A DNA stretch of 34,209 bases from JBOHUX01 sp050734915. GTDB taxonomy: Bacteria; Chloroflexota; Dormibacteria; Dormibacterales; Dormibacteraceae. This document shows, piece by piece, positions 15,297-22,000 of this stretch (the first letter of the stretch is position 1; every line of letters starts with the position of its first letter). Both the position numbers and the translations under genes were made by a program. A model generated the notes under the pieces. That model worked only from the letters and a program-made list of their open reading frames with translations. It did no database searches and was not told the DNA's origin. The stretch lies in the NCBI GenBank assembly GCA_050734915.1, contig JBOHUX010000003.1:1-34209 (forward strand). The letters are read 5' to 3'.

Positions 15297-16082
15297 TCAG
15301 GAGGGCTCCTCGGCCACCAGCGGGGTCGCCGACGGATGGGTGCCCAAGAGGTGCCCCGTGTCGAAGAGCTGCCCCGTGCTGTCGAAGAGCTGCCCCGTGC
15401 TGCGGACGCGCACGTCCGCGAGCGCGCGCAGGATGGCGAGCCCGTCCCGCCAGCGGATCTTCTTGCCGTCGTGGCGGGAGCGCGTCACGTAGCTGACCGG
15501 CACCTCCTCCAGGCGGCACCGGAGCCGGAGCAGGCGGGCGGTGACCTCGGCGTCGATGTCGAAGCCGGACGCCTGGAAGCCGACCTGACGCCAGAGCTCG
15601 GTTGGCAGCAGCTTGTAGCCGCAGAGGACGTCGGCGAGCCGCGCCCGGAAGAGGAGATTGCAGGCGGCGGTGAGCCCGCGGTTGCCGGCCACGAAGAGGT
15701 CGGGGCCGGAGCGGGGGTCGAAGCGCCGGACGCCGAGGACGGCGTCGGCACGGCCTCGCAGGAGGGGCTCGAGAAGCCTGGGGTAGTCCTCCGGGTCCAG
15801 CTCCAGGTCGGCGTCCTGGATGATCGCGAAGGGGGCCGTCACCTCCTCCAGGCCCCGCCGCACGGCGGCGCCCTTGCCGAGGTTGCGGGGCTGCCGCAGC
15901 GCCCGCAGGCGTGGCTCGCGCCGCGCCAGACGCGTCACGATCCCCCAGGTCTGGTCGGTGGAGCCGTCGTCGATGGCCACGATCTCGGCCACCTCGGGGC
16001 GGCTGAGCACCCGGGCCAGGACGTCGGGCAGCGTTCGCTCCTCGTCGAGGATCGGAATCAGGACCGCAAGGCGGCGTCTCAT
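15297..16082 (-). CDS. GT2 glycosyltransferase, polyprenyl-phosphate sugar synthase-like
   Basis: 261 aa from ATG 16082; TTG 16088 is an alternative. The GT-A fold is seen in VLIPILDEERTLPDVLARVL, IVAIDDGSTDQTWGI, NLGKGAAVRRGLE and the metal-binding IIQDADLELDPEDY. VLCGYKLLP and FDIDAEVTARLL are typical of dolichol-phosphate mannosyltransferase-like enzymes, which load a sugar from a nucleotide donor onto a polyprenyl phosphate. There is no C-terminal membrane pair. Near the C-terminus the heptad STGQLFD occurs twice through a 21-bp DNA duplication. The gene is followed directly by the GT87-like gene, a likely acceptor enzyme. A five-codon open frame overlaps its start (see findings). Confidence 0.88.
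   Translation of the reverse strand: MRRRLAVLIPILDEERTLPDVLARVLSRPEVAEIVAIDDGSTDQTWGIVTRLARREPRLRALRQPRNLGKGAAVRRGLEEVTAPFAIIQDADLELDPEDYPRLLEPLLRGRADAVLGVRRFDPRSGPDLFVAGNRGLTAACNLLFRARLADVLCGYKLLPTELWRQVGFQASGFDIDAEVTARLLRLRCRLEEVPVSYVTRSRHDGKKIRWRDGLAILRALADVRVRSTGQLFDSTGQLFDTGHLLGTHPSATPLVAEEPS
15360..15401. repeat. Two exact 21-bp tandem repeats inside the GT2 gene
   Basis: A 21-bp unit beginning GTCGAAGAGCTGCCCC occurs at 15360-15380 and again at 15381-15401, with a degenerate third copy at about 15344-15359. It keeps the reading frame and duplicates seven residues near the C-terminus. Confidence 0.85.
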
Positions 16083-16106
16083 CGGCAAGCTCTCATCAGC
16101 AGGCCA

Positions 16107-16112
16107 ACCCTA
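16107..16112 (-). promoter_or_regulatory. -10-like box TAGGGT of the glycosyltransferase genes
   Basis: TAGGGT on the minus strand lies 10 nt before a five-codon leader frame (ATG 16096) and 24 nt before the GT2 ATG. No Shine-Dalgarno site is seen for the GT2 gene. Confidence 0.35.
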
Positions 16113-16197
16113 TGAGTCCAACGCCCCCCCGGGAACGTCCTTGCTCGGTCGAGAGGCCCCGTGACCGGACGCGCGACCGCGGCGCCTGCCGCGCCGC

Positions 16198-17226
16198 TCA
16201 GTCGCTGGGCAGTGGGGCCCCGCTCAGGATCAGGTCCGGCCATGACTCCGAGCGCAGGAAGTCGATGAAGCCTTGGACCGGCGCCGCGAGCCGGCGCCGG
16301 CGCAGGTGGACGATGTGCCACCGGCGCCGGATCGGGAAACCCTTCACGTCGAGCACGGTCAGGCGGCCGCTGGCCTGCTCGAGGGAGATCGCGAACCGGG
16401 AGATCGCCGCCAGCCCGAGCCCGCTCTCGACCGCGTGCTTGATGGCGCCGTTGCTCCCCAGCTCCATCCCGATCTCGACGCGTACGCCCGCCTTCCGGAT
16501 CGCCTTCTCCAGCGCCCAGCGGGTGCCGGAGCCCGGCTCGCGCATGATGAACGGCTCCCGGCGGAGCTCATGCAGGCTGACCCCGTGGCGGCCGGCCAGC
16601 TCGTGGCCGCGGGGGGCGATCACGACCAGCTCGTCGAACATGAAGGGGGCCGTGGTCAGGTCGGGGTTCCGGAGCGACGGGCCCACCACCGCCAGGTGCA
16701 GCTCGCCGCGCAGCACCTGTTCTTGAACCTGGCCCCGGCTGGCGATCTCGAGCGAGATGGCAAGACCCGGGTGGCGGCGCTTGAACGCCCCCAGGGCGGC
16801 AGGCATGACATAGATGCCGACCGTCGTGCTGGCGCCCACCTTGAGCGTGCCGCGAGCGATGCCGCGCAGCTCCTCCAGGGCCAACGCCGCCTCGTCGAGC
16901 GTGCTCAGCGTGCGCCGCGCGTACCCGTACAGCAGCCGGCCCGCCTCGGTCAGCTGGATGCGCTTGCCGAGGCGGTCCAGGAGGTCCATGCCCAGCGCGC
17001 GCTCCAGCTCCTTGACCTGGTAGGAGACCGAGGGCTGCGTCAGGTGGAGCTCCTGCGCGGCGGCGCTGAAGCTGAGGCGGTCGGCGACCGCCTTGAAAGT
17101 CCGCAGCTGGTGAAGAGTGACCGTCCGGTCGAGCGCCAGCGGGAGACCGTAGGCGCCCCCGGGGGGCGCCGGGCTCGGCTCCCGCGGGCCGTCCGCGTCG
17201 CCGTCCACGTCGTGAGAATCTGGCAT
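16198..17226 (-). CDS. LysR-family transcriptional regulator (CbbR/CysB-like)
   Basis: 342 aa. After a Pro/Gly/Asp-rich extension of about 35 residues, the winged helix reads TLHQLRTFKAVADRLSFSAAAQELHLTQPSVSYQVKELE, here described by its two ends: TLHQLRTFKAV and LTQPSVSYQVKELE. A linker helix and the LysR effector-binding domain follow (TLKVGASTTVGIYVMP, LHLAVVGPS, FIMREPGSGTRWALE, VESGLGLAAISR). The pattern is closest to CbbR-like members. It is divergent from an acyl-CoA carboxyltransferase gene with a 9-bp inverted repeat between them, so this gene and itself are the likely targets. ATG 17226 follows a TATGAT box (17247-17242) by 15 nt. The N-terminal extension is unusual but has normal codon use. 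Confidence 0.93.
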   Translation of the reverse strand: MPDSHDVDGDADGPREPSPAPPGGAYGLPLALDRTVTLHQLRTFKAVADRLSFSAAAQELHLTQPSVSYQVKELERALGMDLLDRLGKRIQLTEAGRLLYGYARRTLSTLDEAALALEELRGIARGTLKVGASTTVGIYVMPAALGAFKRRHPGLAISLEIASRGQVQEQVLRGELHLAVVGPSLRNPDLTTAPFMFDELVVIAPRGHELAGRHGVSLHELRREPFIMREPGSGTRWALEKAIRKAGVRVEIGMELGSNGAIKHAVESGLGLAAISRFAISLEQASGRLTVLDVKGFPIRRRWHIVHLRRRRLAAPVQGFIDFLRSESWPDLILSGAPLPSD

Positions 17227-17252
17227 TGAACGTTGAGCTGGATCATAGGTGG

Positions 17253-17286
17253 GTGGCCGGCGGGGGAGCTCGCGGCGGCCGGCCAC
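17253..17286. promoter_or_regulatory. Inverted repeat, probable LysR operator
   Basis: GTGGCCGGC (17253-17261) and GCCGGCCAC (17278-17286) are perfect 9-bp inverted arms with a 16-nt spacer containing GAGCTC. The site lies between the LysR gene, whose TATGAT box is at 17247-17242, and the divergent carboxyltransferase, whose -10 box is at 17304-17309. Position and size fit a LysR binding site. Confidence 0.55.
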
Positions 17287-17303
17287 GAGCGGGACGCCGG
17301 CTG

Positions 17304-17309
17304 TAGGCT
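17304..17309 (+). promoter_or_regulatory. -10 box TAGGCT, leaderless-type start of the carboxyltransferase
   Basis: TAGGCT ends 6 nt before GTG 17316. The same hexamer precedes the CGNR regulator gene at 19562-19557. Confidence 0.5.
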
Positions 17310-17315
17310 GAGGCG

Positions 17316-18938
17316 GTGAGTGAGGAGCGCGGCCCCCGACCTCTGAGTCCGGTGCGCCGTGAGGCCCCCAACGTCGAGGACCGCGCGGCGCCCGAGGTGG
17401 GCCCCGCGCCAGCCGCCGAGCAGAGGCTGAATCGATTCCGCAAGCGGCGGTACGAGGCCACCCACCGGCAGCGGCCGGGCATGGACCGGCTGGGGGCGCG
17501 GGAGCGGATCGAGCTCTTCCTGGACCCCGGCACCTTCAGTGAGACGGATCTCTTCGCGGTCCACCGCACGCACGGCTTCGGGATGGAGGATCGCCGCATC
17601 CCCGGCGACGGCGTGGTCGCGGGCTTCGGTCGCATCGACGGGCGCCCGGTCGCCGTCTACGCGTACGACCCCACCGTCTTCGGCGGCTCGCTGGGCGAGG
17701 TGACCGCGGAGAAGATCCTCAAGGTCCAGGACCTGGCGCTCCGGGACAGGGTTCCCGTCATCGGCATCAACGACTCCGGGGGCGCGCGCATCCAGGAGGG
17801 CGTGGTGGCACTGGCGGGGTACGCGAGCATCTTCCGGCGCAACGTCCGCTCCTCGGGCGTCATCCCCCAGCTGAGTGTGATCGCGGGCCCCTGCACCGGC
17901 GGTGCGGTCTACTCACCGGCGCTCACCGACTTCGTGTTCATGGTCGCCAGCAGCGGGTACATGTTCATCACCGGCCCGGAGGTGATCCGCGTCACCACTG
18001 GCGAGGAGGTGACCTTCTCGGAGCTGGGTGGCGGGGAGGTGCACAACGCCCGCTCGGGGGTGGCGCACTTCCTCGCGGCGGGCGAGAGGGAGTGCGCTCA
18101 GGATCTCCGCCGGCTGCTCTCCTACCTCCCCTCCAGCAGCGGCGAGGGTCCCCCTCACCGGCCGCCCACGGACGATCCCGAACGCGCCGACCTCGAGCTG
18201 CAGTCGATCGTCCCGGACAGCCCCAAGGAGCCCTACGACATCCGCGATGTGATTCTCCGCGTGCTCGACGACCGCGAGTTCATGGAGGTGCAGGCCTTCT
18301 TCGCCCAGAACATGGTGGTCGGGCTCGGGCGCCTGGACGGACATGTGGTGGGCGTGGTCGGCAACCAGCCCCGGGTGCTGGCAGGAGCGATCGACATCAA
18401 CGCCTCGGTCAAGGCGGCTCGGTTCATCCGCTTCTGCGACGCGTTCAACATCCCGCTCGTCTCGTTCGTGGACGTCCCTGGCTACCTGCCCGGCACGGAT
18501 CAGGAGCACGGCGGCATCATCAGGCACGGGGCCAAGCTCATCTACGCCTACGCCGAGGCGACGGTGCCGAAGCTGACGGTGACGACGCGGAAGGCCTACG
18601 GCGGGGCCTACTGCGTCATGTCGTCCAAGCAGCTGGGCGCCGACCTCAACCTCGCCTGGCCTTCCGCCGAGATCGCCGTCATGGGTCCGGAGGCGGCCGT
18701 CAACCTCATCTACAAGCGCGATCTCGCCGCCGCGGCGGATCCGGCCTCCCGCCGCCGGGAGCTGGTCGACGACTACGTGACGCGCTTCGCCAACCCCTAC
18801 GTGGCGGCGGAACGAGGCTACGTAGACGACGTCATCGAGCCCAAGGACACGCGGTGGATCCTCATCCGCGGCCTGGAGCTCTGCCTGCGCAAGGTGGAGG
18901 AGCCGCCCCCCCGCAAGCACGGCAACGAGCCGCTCTAG
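17316..18938 (+). CDS. Acyl-CoA carboxylase carboxyltransferase (beta) subunit
   Basis: 540 aa. Two crotonase-fold halves are visible. The first contains FGGSLGEVTAEKILKVQDLAL and IGINDSGGARIQEGV, with the oxyanion-hole glycines. The second contains VVGVVGNQPRVLAGAIDI, FVDVPGYLPGTDQEHGGIIRHGAK and TRKAYGGAYCVMSSK. This is the biotin-dependent propionyl/acetyl-CoA carboxylase beta family, which moves CO2 from biotin to an acyl-CoA. A methylmalonyl-CoA decarboxylase alpha subunit is an alternative within the same family. No biotin carboxylase or biotin carrier gene is adjacent, so partner subunits must lie elsewhere. The first 35 residues are Pro/Arg-rich and probably disordered. Expression is likely controlled by the divergent LysR gene. 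Confidence 0.93.
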   Translation: MSEERGPRPLSPVRREAPNVEDRAAPEVGPAPAAEQRLNRFRKRRYEATHRQRPGMDRLGARERIELFLDPGTFSETDLFAVHRTHGFGMEDRRIPGDGVVAGFGRIDGRPVAVYAYDPTVFGGSLGEVTAEKILKVQDLALRDRVPVIGINDSGGARIQEGVVALAGYASIFRRNVRSSGVIPQLSVIAGPCTGGAVYSPALTDFVFMVASSGYMFITGPEVIRVTTGEEVTFSELGGGEVHNARSGVAHFLAAGERECAQDLRRLLSYLPSSSGEGPPHRPPTDDPERADLELQSIVPDSPKEPYDIRDVILRVLDDREFMEVQAFFAQNMVVGLGRLDGHVVGVVGNQPRVLAGAIDINASVKAARFIRFCDAFNIPLVSFVDVPGYLPGTDQEHGGIIRHGAKLIYAYAEATVPKLTVTTRKAYGGAYCVMSSKQLGADLNLAWPSAEIAVMGPEAAVNLIYKRDLAAAADPASRRRELVDDYVTRFANPYVAAERGYVDDVIEPKDTRWILIRGLELCLRKVEEPPPRKHGNEPL

Positions 18939-18949
18939 AGCCACTCTAG
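18935..18949. terminator. Short hairpin between convergent genes
   Basis: CTAGAG (18935-18940) pairs with CTCTAG (18944-18949) around CCA. It includes the TAG stop of the carboxyltransferase and lies 10 nt from the stop of the convergent CGNR gene. It is weak and has no T tract. Confidence 0.35.
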
Positions 18950-18958
18950 CCGATTGCC

Positions 18959-19546
18959 TCACTCCCGCTCAGGCGGGGACCCCTGCCGCTCGCGATAGCT
19001 GCGGGCCTTGGCGCGGTTGCCGCAGACCGCCATCGAGCACCAGGCTCGGGAGCGGTTCTTCGAGCGGTCGTAGAAGGCCCAACGGCAGGTGTCCTGCCGG
19101 CAGGCCTTGAGACGGCCCCAGGTCCCGTCCGACATCGCCGCGTGAACCGCCATCAGGATCCGGGCCATGGCGGCGTGAGCACCGCCCACCTCGCTGTCCA
19201 GGCGCGTCCCTCCTGAGGAGAGGAAGCGCACGTGGATCGGGCATTCGGCCGCCGTCCGGTTGAGGATGGAGAGCGCGATCGGGTAGACGGGAGCGCCCGT
19301 GTTGGCGAGGAGCAGGCCCCTCACCGCCTCCCGGATGGCGACCGCCCGCTCCTGGTCGCGCGCGGTGGCCACCTCCGCGGCGCCCAGGAGCCCCTGCTCG
19401 CGGAGCCAGGCCGTGAGGGCGGCAGCGTCACCGATCCGGTCGGTCTCCTCCTCGAGGTCGACCGTGTTGACGAACTCCTGGACCAGCCGCAGCGTGCCCG
19501 GCGCCGTCTGCCTCGCGGCCGGGTGGTCCTGGACTTCGCCGTCCAT
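18959..19546 (-). CDS. CGNR zinc-finger / ABATE-domain regulator
   Basis: 195 aa from ATG 19546; TTG 19570 is an alternative. The N-terminal ABATE-type domain begins with RLVQEFVNTVDL and AALTAWLREQGLL. The C-terminal zinc finger is C-x4-C (KACRQDTCRWAFYDRSKNRSRAWC split by the conserved W-F-D-S-K-N-R-S-R-W pattern) followed by CSMAVCGNRAKARSYRERQ. The family is regarded as stress-related transcription regulators, common in actinobacteria and related soil bacteria. A TAGGCT box (19562-19557) lies 10 nt before the ATG, so the mRNA leader would be only a few nucleotides. The neighbouring small gene across the AT-rich gap may share regulation. Confidence 0.92.
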   Translation of the reverse strand: MDGEVQDHPAARQTAPGTLRLVQEFVNTVDLEEETDRIGDAAALTAWLREQGLLGAAEVATARDQERAVAIREAVRGLLLANTGAPVYPIALSILNRTAAECPIHVRFLSSGGTRLDSEVGGAHAAMARILMAVHAAMSDGTWGRLKACRQDTCRWAFYDRSKNRSRAWCSMAVCGNRAKARSYRERQGSPPERE

Positions 19547-19619
19547 CTCGCCAACCAGCCTACCCCGCAAGCTGGTGATCGGAAACTCAAAGATTCAATT
19601 CCCAGCATTTGGAATATGG

Positions 19620-19633
19620 CAGTTACGTAACTG
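19620..19633. promoter_or_regulatory. Perfect 14-bp palindrome in AT-rich island (probable operator)
   Basis: CAGTTACGTAACTG is a perfect palindrome in a stretch (about 19571-19660) that is much more AT-rich than the rest of the window. TGGAATA occurs as a direct repeat at 19610-19616 and 19632-19638, 22 bp apart. It lies between the CGNR regulator and the small gene at 19682, near where a -35 region for the latter (TATAGC at 19653-19658) would be. Confidence 0.55.
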
Positions 19634-19681
19634 GAATACAGCTAGCGCTGGTTATAGCAGTGGCGATGAGGAGGCGCGACG

Positions 19682-19834
19682 ATGATGAGTTCGTACGAGG
19701 CGGAGATCTTCATGATGCAGCGGTTGGAGCAGGTGCGCCGGGAGGCGGAGACCAGGCGGCGTCACAAGCCGGCGCGGCGGACCCGCCGGACGTCGATCCC
19801 CTCAGCCTTAGCCCAGCTCTTCAAGCTTGCGTAG
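19682..19834 (+). CDS. Small basic protein, 50 aa, unknown function
   Basis: GAGGAGG (19668-19674) lies 7 nt before ATG 19682, an ideal ribosome-binding site and one of the best in the window; ATG 19685 directly follows. The product starts MMSSYEAEIFMMQRLEQVRREAE and then becomes Arg-rich (RRRHKPARRTRRTS) with a short hydrophobic helix at the end (ALAQLFKLA). The amphipathic first helix plus basic tail could bind nucleic acid or membrane, but this is a guess. It is convergent with, and overlaps by 27 nt, the 3' end of the GH15 gene. A palindrome and possible promoter precede it. Confidence 0.65.
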   Translation: MMSSYEAEIFMMQRLEQVRREAETRRRHKPARRTRRTSIPSALAQLFKLA

Positions 19835-21817
19835 ATAGTCGTCCACGGTGACGATCAGCTCCGAGTGGCTCCAGGTTAGCGGTGAGACGGAGAGTGGCGC
19901 CCCGCTGTGAGGGTCCACCTGCTCCGAGAGCAGGCCGCCCGACAGCTGGTGCGCCACCACCCAGTCCAGGATCGCCCGGGCCGGCCCGAGGTCGGCCGTG
20001 GCGCGGGCCGTGGCGATCTTCCACTGGGCCAGCCAGAGCCCGCAGATGAACCACGGGTTGCCGGGCACCCTCTCCGCGTCGTGGTCGGCCTGGAAGTAGT
20101 GATCGTCCTCGTAGCGCGCCACGCCCCCGCATTCCGACCGGACGGTGAGCCGCTCCTCGACGGCGGCCATGGTGGCGGCGACGCGAGGCTCGTCGGGCAC
20201 ATACATCCCGTAGCGCCAGAGGCCGGCGAGGGCACAGTCGAGCACCTCGTCGGCGGAGGCGCCCCCCGCCCCGTCGAGTGTCAGCCGGCGGGCGAAACGC
20301 CCCAGTTCGGGCCGGTGCAGGAAGCGGTCGGAGGCGGCGCGGAGCCCGACGGCCGCGCTCGCGTACCTGGCCGCGGCGCCCGCGTCCCCGAACAGCTCGG
20401 CGAAACAGCGCGCGGCCTCGAGACCGCCCCAGACGGCTCCGACGGTGAAGGCGTGGACTCCCCAGCGCTCCTCCCAGAGATCCCACGACGGCATCGGCAG
20501 GCCGGTCCCGGCGTCGAGGTAGGACGCCATCCAGTCGGCGGCCGGCACCACCAGGCTGGTGTAGAGCTGGGCGGCGAAGTCGAGGTGCCGGTGCAGCCGG
20601 TAGTGCTCCCACAGGGCCCAGAGCACCAGGCCGGTCTCGTCCTCCTGGACGGGCAGGACCCGATCGCCCCGCTCGTCCAGCCAAGGATGCCAGGAGCTGC
20701 CCGGGTGGCCGTCCGGCGTGTACTTGTGGAGGAAGTACCCCTCCTCCGTGAGCACGTCGCGGCAGAAGGTGAAGAACCGCCGCGTCACGTCCACGAGCCC
20801 GGCCCGGTCGAGGGCGTTCGCCGTCAGCGCGCCGTCGCGGGGCCAGACATACGCGTAGGTGTCCCGGTTGAACTTGGTGATGTCGTAGTCCGCCGCCGCC
20901 ACCACTCCGCCGCGATTGTCGAAGTGGAGCCGGGCGATGAGCTGGCTCCGCCGGTAGAGCTCGTCGATCTCGGGCGAGAGCCGCCCCGCCACGTCCCGGC
21001 CATCCTTGCCGCACCACTGGCCCCAGTAGGCGGCGGTCCGGGTCCGGTAGGTCCCGTCTCCGCGGGCCAGGATCAGGTCCTGTCCGAAGCGGGCGACCTC
21101 GTGAACCCCGCGCCCCATGGCCACCCAGTGGACGAGCCGGACGGGCCGGCCGGCGGGGGCTGGGCCGAGGTCGAACCCGATCGTGCAGTCCACCGAGCCC
21201 TGCTCGATCGGGTGTCTGCCCAGCTCGCCATCCTCGGCGTCCACCCAGGTCCCCTGGGCCTGCCCGCCCTTCCGCCCGGTCGCCCAGGTCGAGATCCCAT
21301 GCTGATCGCCGATGCGCCCTCCGAGCAGGAGGTAGCAGTCGTCCTTGTAGGCGATAACCGCGCGATGCCGGGGGTCGTAGAGGACGGTGGCGCCGAGGTC
21401 CGATTCGAAGAAGTACCAGTCGTAGTGGAAGAAGACACGCAGCGAGCCGGCCTCGCGCTCACAGGTCAGCTCCACCTCGCGGACCAGGTAATCGCGCGTC
21501 ATGTCCACGTAATCATTGAAGTGGACGCCGAGACCGAGCGCCTGGTTGCGAAGGGTGACGTCCGTGACCAGCGAACGGTCGAGATAGCCGAGCGAGCGCT
21601 CCCAGCCGTCGTCCGAGACCCACGCGAACCGGGCCCCGTCCGGACCGCCGAAATCCGGCACGGAGGGGCCGGGGACGACGTGAAATCCGGTCCGGCAGAC
21701 GTTTCCGACCGTCTGGTTCCACTGCCCGACCCGGGGGAAGAAGATGTCGCGCAGATCGTAGCGGGCGTCGAATCCGACGAAGGTGTTGCCGTTGCCGATC
21801 ACCAGGCTCCTGGGCAT
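19808..21817 (-). CDS. GH15 family glucoamylase-like glycoside hydrolase
   Basis: 669 aa, cytoplasmic, no signal peptide. An N-terminal beta-sandwich (SLVIGNGNTFVGFDARYDLRDIFFPRVGQ, conserved at its G-N-G-N and F-P-V-G-Q parts) precedes an (alpha/alpha)6 barrel. Barrel motifs are YVWPRDGALTANAL, QEDETGLVLWALWEHY, the general-acid region DLWEERWGVHAFT and the catalytic-base region LSEQVDPHSGAPLSVSPLTWSHSEL. The family releases glucose from alpha-glucans; some GH15 members are trehalases, so that activity is possible given the adjacent trehalose genes. ATG 21817 follows TACCAT (21830-21825) by 7 nt; ATG 21826 overlaps that box. It is divergent from treY with a 183-bp regulatory region between. 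Confidence 0.92.
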   Translation of the reverse strand: MPRSLVIGNGNTFVGFDARYDLRDIFFPRVGQWNQTVGNVCRTGFHVVPGPSVPDFGGPDGARFAWVSDDGWERSLGYLDRSLVTDVTLRNQALGLGVHFNDYVDMTRDYLVREVELTCEREAGSLRVFFHYDWYFFESDLGATVLYDPRHRAVIAYKDDCYLLLGGRIGDQHGISTWATGRKGGQAQGTWVDAEDGELGRHPIEQGSVDCTIGFDLGPAPAGRPVRLVHWVAMGRGVHEVARFGQDLILARGDGTYRTRTAAYWGQWCGKDGRDVAGRLSPEIDELYRRSQLIARLHFDNRGGVVAAADYDITKFNRDTYAYVWPRDGALTANALDRAGLVDVTRRFFTFCRDVLTEEGYFLHKYTPDGHPGSSWHPWLDERGDRVLPVQEDETGLVLWALWEHYRLHRHLDFAAQLYTSLVVPAADWMASYLDAGTGLPMPSWDLWEERWGVHAFTVGAVWGGLEAARCFAELFGDAGAAARYASAAVGLRAASDRFLHRPELGRFARRLTLDGAGGASADEVLDCALAGLWRYGMYVPDEPRVAATMAAVEERLTVRSECGGVARYEDDHYFQADHDAERVPGNPWFICGLWLAQWKIATARATADLGPARAILDWVVAHQLSGGLLSEQVDPHSGAPLSVSPLTWSHSELIVTVDDYLRKLEELG

Positions 21818-21824
21818 GCCTGGC

Positions 21825-21830
21825 ATGGTA
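21825..21830 (-). promoter_or_regulatory. -10 box TACCAT, leaderless-type start of the GH15 gene
   Basis: TACCAT on the minus strand ends 7 nt before ATG 21817, with no Shine-Dalgarno site. This spacing supports the second of two possible ATG codons as the start. Confidence 0.5.
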
Positions 21831-21861
21831 GCGGGTAAGCGCGCGGGTTCCGGCCCCGCCG

Positions 21862-21924
21862 GCACCGCGGTTGGAACGCGACGCCGATTCGGCACGGCAG
21901 TCTGCTGCCTGATAGCACCGCGGT
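21862..21924. promoter_or_regulatory. Two identical GCACCGCGGT sites, 53 bp apart
   Basis: GCACCGCGGT occurs at 21862-21871 and 21915-21924; each contains the perfect palindrome ACCGCGGT. The 53-bp spacing equals five helical turns, so both sites face the same side of DNA. They lie between the GH15 gene and the treY operon and are candidate binding sites for one regulator controlling both. Confidence 0.5.
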
Positions 21925-21951
21925 AGGTTTCCCACCGGCAAGGCACTCATC

Positions 21952-21973
21952 TAGAGTTGATTGAGCATGCTCA
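21952..21973 (+). promoter_or_regulatory. treY promoter -10 box with overlapping 12-bp palindrome
   Basis: TAGAGT (21952-21957) resembles a -10 box; transcription would begin near 21964, inside the perfect palindrome TGAGCATGCTCA (21962-21973). An operator at this position would block initiation. The leader continues about 37 nt to the treY ATG and contains GAGG at 21991-21994. Confidence 0.45.
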
Positions 21974-22000
21974 GAGTCTGGCCCGGGCCCGAGGACGCCG

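Noticed and set aside
13951..15492. 513-codon plus-strand open frame
   Set aside because: It translates to a charged low-complexity sequence and is antisense to the glycosyltransferase gene.
19907..21838. 643-codon plus-strand open frame opposite the GH15 gene
   Set aside because: It is a low-complexity Val/Gly/Arg-rich translation antisense to a gene with clear catalytic motifs.
21980..21989. Palindrome GGCCCGGGCC in the treY leader
   Set aside because: A GC-only palindrome is expected by chance in DNA of this composition; not counted as an operator.
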